Assembly: GCA_029531795.1 (NCBI GenBank) | Contig: JAPEIS010000004.1 | Span: 1,798,001-1,862,000 of the forward strand | From: Sclerotinia nivalis | Lineage: Eukaryota; Ascomycota; Leotiomycetes; Helotiales; Sclerotiniaceae | Direction: 5' to 3' | Length of the DNA: 64,000 nt | In this document: piece by piece, positions 54,816 to 64,000 of the stretch | Layout of the letters: every line of letters begins with the position of its first letter | Position numbering within the stretch: position 1 is the stretch's first letter | Notes under the pieces: generated by a model | Seen by the model: the letters and a program-made list of their open reading frames with translations, nothing else | The model's database searches: none | What the model was told of the DNA's origin: nothing | Program-made: the position numbers and the translations under genes

Positions 54816-56369
54816 AAGATTTCAGAGGAAAAATTCCCTATCAGTTGTCAGTATAATCTCCATTGGTACCATTGGAATTTGGTAATTGACTTACAATGGG
54901 GTGCTCAAGTAAAACAGCCTGATCTGCAACTACATGATCGTAGTTCCCATCCTTTAATAGTAGCACGAACGAGCGGGGTAGAGCAATAAGCTTACCTTTG
55001 CATCTCAATGTCGATGAGATCGATGTCTAGGATCCCATATGTGTGGCGCGCCGTTGCCTGCAAAAGCCTATCGACAATAAGTTCCAAGACCCCATCTTTG
55101 TCCCGTTGAAAAAAATCAATAGACTCAAACTCCCATGTCTGATGGTATGTAGATACATGAGTGGTTCATCTATATATGATTGCGGGGACACGGAACGTTT
55201 TAACGCGGCTTTCACATAACCATCAGCATGCAGCCCTTGACGAAAAGGGAATTCCGGGGTGGAGAAACTTGTTTTCTAGAATAGTCAAAATGTCATGCTT
55301 ACTCGGAGCAAGCCATTTGTTGCTTACCCGAGCCGCTTACAGCTGTGCAACTCCTGGTTCCCAATAAGATTAAACATCACATGCTTTTGGTTCGTATCAA
55401 AATCGGTGGCTGCTTCTTCAACGAACATTTGATGCATGATTTTCTGGCTATCCAACTTACAATGGTACATCCAATTTGATCACCAAGTGCTGATTGATTT
55501 CCTGCGAGTGCTATATCCTATCTTGGTAGGTCCCAAGAAGCAATAATCGTTAGCAAGACCATCAGAGATGCGCCATTCCAATGTATCAACGCCATAATAA
55601 ACATATTTTTTTCCGAATACTACATTAATGCATGGATAACATGGCCATTTTTCTCAATATGTCGTCCCTCATTGGGAAGTTAGTCCGTTTTCTCCAAGAA
55701 TGCTGGAGATGTCAGCTGAAGTTTGATTGCAAAATGCTGACAGCCACGGCAAGTCTGACAACCTACAGGCCGACATCACGCAAATTGTAACCACAAGAAG
55801 CCCATTACGGAATGATCAACGCTGATATCTAGGAAGTCTGATGACTGCTTCCACACTATTGATATCTCGATTGAATTATGCAGAAAGCGCAAGAAAGTTG
55901 TTGCCCAGTTCTTCAATTGTGGCGCAGGAGTTCTGGGGTAACCACATCAAACGGCTGTCTCACAGGAGCCCAAAATTTGACAAACTGTGCCATTGATTGA
56001 ACCAACAAGAATGCAGATTACGAAAAGAACTGTCCAGCGCCATCAGAGAACATTACAACATGAAGATATAATAACTAAGCGAACACATTTAGAACGGGTT
56101 CGGCAGCGGGCAACTGGCTGGCCAGAGATCCCTTCCCACTGCCCAAAAGAAAAGATTTGCGCATTGCCCAACTGGTGAAAGACTTTGACCTGCTGCATTA
56201 AGACTCGACCACATATTTGAAAATCCTACAGTATCCACAATGACTTCCCTGCGTCGTCCATGTTTCCCATAGCAGTTAAGAATTTATTGCAGTAATTTAA
56301 ACCGTAGGATGCAGGGTATCCGTTTGGCCCGCATCCCATAACGCTATCCAGACATGGGTAAAATGAGCA
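54816..56369. other. 1.5-kb intergenic region
   Basis: Promoter side of the galactose oxidase plus anonymous AT-rich DNA. Short open frames on both strands have no recognisable content. Confidence 0.5.
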
Positions 56370-56921
56370 TTAAGTGGGTGTTGGAGCAGCGCAAGGCCCA
56401 TTCAAATATACATGAGTTGATGTGGCTGTGGTAGTGCTTGGATTTCCGGTTGCCGCATTAGAGCTAGTTAGAACTAGAGAGCAGATTGAAGGCAGAGCAA
56501 GCCTCTTCCCAGGTATCAATGTATATGTGAGCTGTTCCAAAAGTGCCGTGAAGCCTAGAATGGAAGGCAAGGGTGTAGAAGTACATGTAATTGGAACTGA
56601 TGGATTCGTAGATGTTGATGGAGTCGAAGTTGTGGATGTACTTTGAAGTGAAGATACTGATGAGATTCAATCAAGGAAAGTGGTGCTGGTCGTTGTGGAA
56701 TTTGAGCTGCTCCTGCTGATTGTTGTAGAAAGAGTTGTGATGGTTGATTGCGTCAAGGATGATGAAATCGCTGTATATTTCTTGGTAGGGTTGATAATAT
56801 GCGAAGAGACTGATGCTGATGAAGCTGTGGATATGGAAGTGTTAGAACTGGGGAGAGTGACCGCAGGTGAGGCCATGGTCAAACAGCAAATCGCCGTGAT
56901 TTTGATGGTAAACCGCTTCAT
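56370..56921 (-). pseudogene. Secreted Ser/Thr-rich protein with one in-frame TGA
   Basis: A minus-strand frame of 184 codons begins MKRFTIKITAICCLTMASPA, a clear signal peptide. It continues with a Ser/Thr-rich mucin-like segment and, after a TGA at 56667-56669, resumes in the same frame with more Ser/Thr repeats. It then has a small Cys-containing region (TCTSTPLPSILGF, LPSICSLVLTSS) and ends NGPCAAPTPT. Identical composition on both sides of the stop indicates one original gene. The family is unknown; the layout resembles small secreted, O-glycosylated cell-surface proteins. A short intron removing the TGA is not evident. Confidence 0.6.
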
Positions 56922-59184
56922 ATTTCGTGGGTAAGAATCGACTTATATTCCCGGTTCAAAAAGTGTAAAGTCTTAGTATATATAGTCTCCTAAAAGTATA
57001 TGGAATGAATGAAAAACACGCCAATACAAAAATGGGACTTCACTTTTTCATCCTATTGCTAAGCTGAGGCAAGAGGTAATCTGTGCTGACATCCCACGGA
57101 CGGGCTTGAGAATATTTCGAAAAAATCATGACGGTACAGGAAGACAGTGGCACGATAATATAACGTATATAGCATTCTTCACCCAAACGTGAAAGAGAGG
57201 TGAAATAAAATTCTTCTAGTCCAAAGAAGAACTTTGCTTTTTAAGATATTTTCACCGTTTGCTGTGAACTAGAATTGTGCCGTTTCTCAAAGTATATTCA
57301 AAATGCATCCTTCTTAGCCTTGAGCTGTTTGTATGTCCCCCACAGCAGATGCGCAATAGATTGAGATATCAATACAACTTGACAAGATTTTTGATGAGAC
57401 TACCTTGAATTATAGGAGTTTTTTCCTTGGGGTAGTGTCGGAAAAGTATGATAAAAATGTTGAAATGTATTTAAGCTTGTTTGAAAGGGATATTTCCTCT
57501 TCGATCGTTATGGTAGAATACAAAGAAGCACGCCAGCATTGAATCTGCAGTGAAAGGAAAGTTTGGTGTCAAATATGTTTACCAGTGCAAACTCGGCCAG
57601 GTGACGCTTCCCAAATTGAGGCGTGAACACGGCCGCAAAATACGGAATATGGTTCGGACCATGGAGATCTGAACCAAAATGGTGGGACTTTGACACATCG
57701 CACATTTTAAACGCCATTCTTGCTTCTATATAGCATTCATAATCATCGTATCGAAAATTGGCGCCGTTAGTTGTGGCCGTTCAAGCTTTGAGATGTTTCT
57801 GTTGTGGAGCTTAAATTTTAGCTGATGTCAGATCGAGGAAGGCGTTTATACTTCCAGAGGGTTTTTAATCGGAGCCGCAGTTTTGGTGACTTGTTGCATA
57901 TAATTTGCGCAGGGTCTCGACGGAATACGGCCCCATGCCATGACTTCTTGTGATACGGCAATGCAGTGTATATCGAGGAGCTGAAAATGTGTCAGGAGGA
58001 GTAACACAATAGTACATTAGCTTTTCTTGCGATGGAATATATAGCCTCCGCATTAGAGGGTCTACATGAGTATCCTATAACTAGACCAGAGTAAGAAGAA
58101 ACCGCGACGACACTTTCAAAGCGTAGTTTCGTATATCCGATGGCTCATGAAAGTGAGCCTCTATACAAGATAAGACTTGTCCTTTGGCCACATATATTTG
58201 TAGAACGTCAAAACCATGTCTCCGAACAGAATAGTTTCTTGCAACCGAAGATGAACAACGATAAAGTTGCGTATGTAGTACTCCTATAGTGGTCAGCTCC
58301 CCCAAATATGCAAGGCCTCTTGTACCCGTTACTTTGTTCTCGGGTCATGATGCCCAAGTAGAATTTACAAGTGATCAATCAATGAATGGCTGATTGACAG
58401 AATCTTCCCGGGCATATTTTCATCATCGTGAAGATATTTGAGTGGTAACAATGGGGAAATTGGAGATTCCATGTTGTTTGATTGTTTTGTTGATAAGTCA
58501 GTGATGGAGATGTTTTATTTGCGGGGTGAAGTCCACTTGCGGTGACACGCTAGCGCGTTTTGTGATCACAACATCTACTATCAATATTTTGTAACTTTAT
58601 CACTTCAAAGTCTTCGTTTCTACCAAGATACCAAACCACACGTAATGAATCATTTTGTCAAAGATTGGCTTCATTGTACTAAAGTAATACCTTTTATCGC
58701 GATGGAAATATGATTAATTATGATTCCAACTGTCTATCAATACTATACACATTTCCACAGAGCCAATGATTCTCATGTGTATCGGCTCAAAATAGAATCC
58801 CCTCAACACGACATAAATCAGTTCAAGCATTTTACTATGCAGTCACACTCGATGCAAATTGCTGTACGCTACGAATTCAATCTTCGTGGTCATTATAGAT
58901 GCACAAGGTCCATCAACTCGATCGTTGATGGCAAGGAAGAAAGGGGAAGAGGGCAGAACCTTCTGCATTTAGAACTCGAAGGGATTCTCTACTCAAAATG
59001 GAAGTATGTACCTGCCACCCTGGGTATTCTGTACAACTGCTTTGTCTCTCGGCTTTCTTTTCAATTTCGTCTCCTTTCCATATAGCAGACATTGGCTCTT
59101 CATATAACGAACCTGAGTTTTCAAACATAGCACCCACATTCTTCTTCATACTCTCTATCTAATCGGTCAGGATAATAAACGGCC
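56922..59184. other. 2.3-kb region with possible gene relics
   Basis: Mostly AT-rich spacer. On the minus strand, 57508-58305 holds three short protein-like frames (for example FGSDLHGPNHIPYFAAVF and HGMGPYSVETLRKLYA) that do not join into a gene and may be relics. A 121-codon plus frame at 58720-59085 has no recognisable domain. The last bases are the promoter of the WSC-oxidase gene. Confidence 0.4.
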
Positions 59185-62100
59185 ATGATTGCAGATTATT
59201 TTCACAGCACAGCTGTGATAATTCTCGTGAGTTTGACTTCTTCATTTGCCTTGACTTTACTAACTCATATTAGCTTGCAGCTTCTGTTGCTGCCTCTGAT
59301 CATGCTCTTCAGGAGGGACTCATCATTCCTCAAAGTCTACCAGGAACCTGGACGCCTCAAGGTTGTTACGTGGACATTGGTCGGACATTGTTCGAGGGAG
59401 AATACATTGACAATGCAAATATGACTGATGAGTCATGCATCTCGTATTGTACTTCCAAGAATCTCAACTATGCCGGAACGGAGTATTCTTCAGAATGTTG
59501 TATGTTATTTTCAAGCTTTCAGAACACATAACATATCGATACTAAAAGTTCATTTAGATTGTGGTAATAGCCTTGCAGCTGGAGCTGGGCCTGCGCCAGC
59601 TTCAGATTGTAGCATGAAATGCTCTGGAAATGCTACCGAATTTTGCGGTAAGCTTGACCGATTCATTGAAGCCTTTGTTACTTACTACCTTACTCTGTTT
59701 CCTGATCTAAATCCCATTTTTATCTTTCCTCGTATGCAATTATCTTGCCACCCACGGCATTAATTTCATTTTCCTCATTCCCCTTGAATTTATCCTTGAT
59801 AGGCATACTGATTTCCCGATCTTGCAGGTGGTCCAAATAGGTTGAATCTTTTCTGGAACGGAAACACCCCACCTCAAACCAACCCTGGGTCCGGACTTTG
59901 GAACTTTTCTGGATGTTACACGTGAGTTCTTTGCCTACTTCATGACCACGATGCACTCTAACAACTGGCAGAGAAGGTCAAGGAGGCCGGCTTTTAATAT
60001 ATCAAGCTATAGCTTCACCCATGACGGTCGATATATGTACAGCAGCATGTCAAAAAGGAGGCTACTCGTTAGCAGGGGTCGAATATGCGGATGAATGCTG
60101 TACGTGTGTTCTGGAAATTACCAAGTTGGCGAGTTTAATAAAAGCTTACTATATCTTAGGGTGTGGAAACCAATTGTCTAATGGAGGGACCCTTGCACCG
60201 GAGGGTGTCAGTGGTTGTTCTGCATTATGTTCCGGCAACTCATCCGAATTTTGTGGTGGCACCAACAGACTTGACGTATATGACTTCAATAGTACTGCCA
60301 TTGTAACAGCGCCATTCACTACGACCACCGCTGGAACCACGCCTTCTGCCACGAGTTCTCCATCAATCCAACAAACGATTGGTGTATATAACTATTTCGG
60401 ATGTCAGACTGAAGCAACGAGTGCTCGAGCACTTGCGTCTAAAGCTTCTGATGCTAGCAATATGACATTAGAGTCATGTGAAGCAAGCTGTATTGGGTAC
60501 ACATATTTCGGCACAGAATATGGACGAGAATGTTAGTCAATCTCCTGAATTTATGAATGGTATGAACTGACTCGTAATATTGCCAGGCTATTGTGGAAAC
60601 TCGTTCTCCGCTGGCTCTGTGTCAACCCCGAATACAGATTGCAACTTTCCCTGCGCGGGGAATAGTTCCGAGTTCTGCGGGGCTAGTGGGAGACTTACTG
60701 TCTATCAAATTAATACCACGCTAAGCTCCACAGCTCCACCTTCTAGCCCATCCTCATCTGTGTCAGATCTTCCGGCCGGATGGGTTTACAGTGGCTGCTG
60801 GATCGATGGAGCACAAGGCCGCGTCCTTACATATCAGCAACCAGACAATCAGAATCTTACCGTTGAGTCTTGCGTTGCGACTTGTTCCGGTCTCAATTAT
60901 AAGGTCGCGGGCATGGAATATAGCTCGGAATGCTTTTGTGATAACTTTATCGAGAATGGAGGAGTTCTTGCCACGTCGCCAGCTGATTGTAACATGCCAT
61001 GCAGTGGTAATTCCAGCGAAACCTGTGGCGCTGGAAATAGATTGTCTGTTTATTCTTCCGGAACAGTACAAACTTCTCAACCAGCATCTGTTCAGAAGAG
61101 AGATTTGCCCGGTGATTGGAACTATCAAGGATGCCTCGAGTCAGTTGCCTCGTAAGAATTGTTAGATTTTATGCAGGCTGATAGAGTAAACTTTTAGAGA
61201 TAATATAGGAGGTGTTAGGACTTTTCCGTATCAAATAATCAGTTCAAATAATACCGCAACGAATTGTCTTTCGCAGTGTCAAACATTCGGGTATAATGCA
61301 GCTGGCCTTGAGTATGGCTCTCAGTGCTGTAAGTCATGCTTATTCCTTCAAAAACATGTCGTACATTGACAAATATGTTTAGATTGCGGGGATGTAGAAA
61401 ATATCGTAACGGTTGGTGCATCATTGATTAGTGAATCTAACTGCCAAGTCGTCTGCTCTGGTAATTCCTCGGCCATATGCGGCGGAGATAGTCTTTTATC
61501 CTACTACTCCTGGAATGGCCCAGCTCTCTACAATTGGTCATTTCCAGTAGGCGCCAGCGCTGGCGATCACTCGTTGTTAATAGGTGGTGTGTGTATACCA
61601 TTGATGACATCCCAAATGATTACTGGCAAAGTGACATTCGTCGAGAAATTTGGAACAGGCGAGCCAAACTCAACAGGAGCATACGAATTAGATCTGTCAG
61701 CCATCAATAATTTTACCCTGGCATGGAGACCCATGCATGTCAAAACTGATGTATTTTGCTCCGCTGGACTAATTCTTCCAGATGTTGCGGGAAGACAGAT
61801 AGATGTGGGAGGGGTAAGAACATATATTCTTTTTAATGGTTCACAAATCGTGGTACAATCATTGTATAGTTTGTGTCTCTGTGTCATCCCAATATCTCAG
61901 TTCAGCTTGTCACACATTCATTTTCTTCCGTCATTTCTCTAGCTCAAATATACAAAACTAATGTTTGTGAGTCTTAGTGGTCCGCCGAATCAACATACGG
62001 CGTACGGCTTTATTGGCCAGATGGATCTCCCGGAATCTGGGGCGCAAATGATTGGCAAGAAAACGTCAACGAGGTACACCTTCTCGTCGCTCGGTGGTAC

Positions 62101-63490
62101 CCTACGGCAATGATTATGGTTTGTATAACCACCTCAAATTGCAGAACAATATATACTGAAATAGTCCAAGGCAAATGGTTCTATCTTGGTGATAGGTGGA
62201 GAAACTAGCAGCAATGCCCCTGCTTCACCCAGCTTAGAGCTACTGCCTCCGACAGGCGCACCAGTCCTCAATTTAGATTTCCTCGCTCGTACAGACCCTA
62301 ATAATCTATATCCGTTCCTCGCCGTCATTCCCTCCGGGATCTTCGTCGCGTACTATAATGAAGCACGAATTATAGATGAAGTCACATTCGAGACTATAAA
62401 GATATTACCTAATATTCCCGGAGCTGTAAACGATCCGAATGGTGGACGGAACTATCCTCTTGAAGGAGCTATGGTTTTGCTGCCTCAGCTTTATCCTTAT
62501 ACGGATCCCCTCGGTGTACTCATCTGTGGTGGTTCCACACCTGGGGGTGGGTTCGCGATAGATAATTGTGTTTCCATGCAACCTGAAGCTGAGAATGCTG
62601 CTTGGGTGATTGAGAGAATGGTGAGGATCTTGTTTTTATTTTACCCCAAGATGAGTTGTACTATTTTGTCTGATACATTCATTGGGGTCTTTTTAAAAGA
62701 CAGTTGATTTTAACGAGCGCAAAGATGCAAATTAGTGTTTCTAATACTTTGGAATTTTGGAATTTCGGTTGTGTTGATATCGCAACCACTGACTAACATA
62801 TCCCAGCCTTCGCGCCGTGTAATGCCATGTTTGACTTCTCTTCCAGATGGCACAACACTTATCCTGAATGGTGCACATCATGGATTCGCAGGATTTGGAC
62901 TCGGCTCAGACCCCAATTTCAACGCCGTCCTGTACGATCCCCGCCTGCCTATAAACTCACGCATGAGCATAATGGCCAATACATCGGTAGCGCGCCTCTA
63001 CCACTCCGAAGCAATTCTCCTTCTTGATGGACGAGTAATGGTATCGGGATCTGATCCGCAGGACAATGTCCATCCAGAAGAATACCGCGTCGAAGTCTTC
63101 ACCCCTCCATATCTCCTCTCCGGACTTCCTCGTCCAACTTTCTCTCTCAATAACACAGACTGGTCATATTCGCAAACGGTAACTTTCACCATCACCTCAA
63201 ACTTTACCTCGACTTCCAACCTCAAAGTCTCCATCCTGGGATCGGTCGTAAGCACACATGGTAATTCCATGGGTCAACGAACACTCTTCCCTCAGATGTC
63301 CTGTGGTTTTAATAATACTTGTACAATCACCACACCGCCAAATGCACATATATGTCCGCCGGGCTGGTATATGGTATTTATCCTTGATGGGCCCACTCCA
63401 GCTCTTGGGGTCTGGGTACGTATTGGTGGGGATCCAGCACATTTGGGGAATTGGCCTCAAGCTCCTGGTTTTGATACCCCGGGGCTTTGA
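59185..63490 (+). CDS. Five-WSC-domain copper-radical oxidase (glyoxal-oxidase type, AA5_1)
   Basis: Secreted oxidase that would oxidise aldehydes or related substrates to acids, producing H2O2, and would be tethered to glycans by WSC domains. Twelve exons read 59185-59226, 59274-59499, 59558-59647, 59828-59921, 59972-60099, 60160-60531, 60587-61139, 61198-61328, 61383-61813, 61978-62118, 62171-62620 and 62807-63490; phases all agree, giving 1113 aa. A signal peptide (about 1-22) is split by intron 1. Five WSC domains follow (about residues 30-540), each with the GC...C...C...EC(Y/W/F)C...C...C spacing and an NSSEFCG-type end. The catalytic half has DVFCSAGLILPD (radical Cys), ARWYPTAM (partner Tyr), TSVARLYHSEAILLLDGRV (Tyr-His) and VVSTHGNSMGQR (distal His). 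It ends with the DUF1929 fold. The gene appears intact. Confidence 0.9.
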
Positions 63491-63830
63491 TGATTTGATC
63501 TCTCTGAGTTAAATGTAGGGCTCTGAGATTTGGTGGAAGATTTTGTTGCAAGGTCTGTTTATTTGCATGTTGATGTGGTTGTATGTATTTTCTTTTTCTG
63601 CTGCATTTTCTTGCATTGGCTTTAGCTCTTTGTTGATAGTTCTCATGTTGCTCCTTATTAGTTTCTTGAAGATGGGTTGATGGTAATATATACTTGTACA
63701 AAACATATCACATCCCAAGCCTTGAATTTGATTGAAATATACTTTATGCTATTGTCTAATATATAAACTCATATTAAACGTCACATCATTCTCCAAGGCG
63801 AGACTGCTTGACACTTTTCCGTGTTTGAAT

Positions 63831-63882
63831 TCGGATTCGGATTCGGACTCGGACTCGGACTCGGACTCGGACTCGGACTCGG
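63831..63882. repeat. (TCGGAY)n hexanucleotide microsatellite
   Basis: About eight to nine copies, starting as TCGGAT and becoming TCGGAC. Non-coding as far as I can tell, though it reads as Asp-Ser in one frame. Confidence 0.9.
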
Positions 63883-63900
63883 TTGGGGAGAAGAGTGCTG

Positions 63901-63945
63901 GTGCAGCGAGTGTAGGTGCAGCGAGTGTAGGTGCAGCGAGTGTAG
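63901..63945. repeat. 15-bp tandem repeat, three copies
   Basis: Three exact copies of GTGCAGCGAGTGTAG, adjacent to the hexamer tract. Confidence 0.9.
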
Positions 63946-64000
63946 ATGTGTAACTTGTGGTCTATGGGGAAAGAGACGATGGATTATTTAGAGCGGCTAT

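Larger units (their letters stand above)
63491..64000. other. 3' flank of the WSC-oxidase gene with tandem repeats
   Basis: No gene is supported. The open frame over 63732-63953 is mostly repeat-encoded Ser-Asp and Ala-Ala-Ser-Val-Gly and starts in AT-rich DNA. Two tandem repeats are listed separately. Confidence 0.5.

Noticed and set aside
63732..63953. 73-codon frame with Ser-Asp and AASVG repeats
   Set aside because: Almost entirely tandem-repeat sequence downstream of a finished gene; no start context or homologous part.

Overview
The window is filamentous-ascomycete genomic DNA. Genes are split by short GT-AG introns (about 45-110 nt) with CTRAY-like branch points, intergenic DNA is AT-rich, and the gene content is typical of fungi: HET domain, WSC domains, ankyrin/CorA-like protein, copper-radical oxidases. 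The mix suggests a Leotiomycete such as the Botrytis/Sclerotinia group, but that is an inference from gene style and no species marker was seen. I saw no tRNA, rRNA, CRISPR array or intact transposon.

Left part (1.3-16.6 kb), conserved housekeeping genes: an Hrp1/Nab4-type two-RRM protein (minus), a Gyp1-type TBC Rab-GAP (plus), DNA polymerase epsilon subunit B (DPB2, minus), divergently paired with a NASP/Sim3/Hif1-type histone chaperone (plus), then a six-exon BRE4-like membrane protein (minus). The DPB2-NASP intergenic region holds two perfect MluI cell-cycle boxes, which fits shared S-phase control of replication and histone supply.

Middle part (16.6-39 kb): a gene-poor 5.8 kb stretch, a charged low-complexity protein, a HET-domain gene with a problematic exon junction, a secretory agmatinase-like ureohydrolase, a large disordered serine-rich protein, a UPF0390 small basic protein and a microsatellite-dense spacer.

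Right part (39-64 kb), accessory and partly decayed: a low-complexity gene model, a wrecked ankyrin/CorA-like gene with several stops and a frameshift, another decayed minus-strand gene, then a run of redox enzymes. These are an isopenicillin-N-synthase-like 2OG-Fe(II) oxygenase, a PhyH-type dioxygenase, a cupin, a small catalase-like haem protein, a galactose oxidase interrupted by one in-frame TAG, a secreted Ser/Thr-rich protein interrupted by one TGA, and an intact 12-exon copper-radical (glyoxal-oxidase-type) enzyme with five WSC domains. The oxidases would make hydrogen peroxide and the catalase-like protein could consume it. No PKS, NRPS or terpene backbone gene is in view.

Exon coordinates in the entries come from manual splice-site reading with reading-frame bookkeeping. 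They are consistent but unconfirmed by transcripts.
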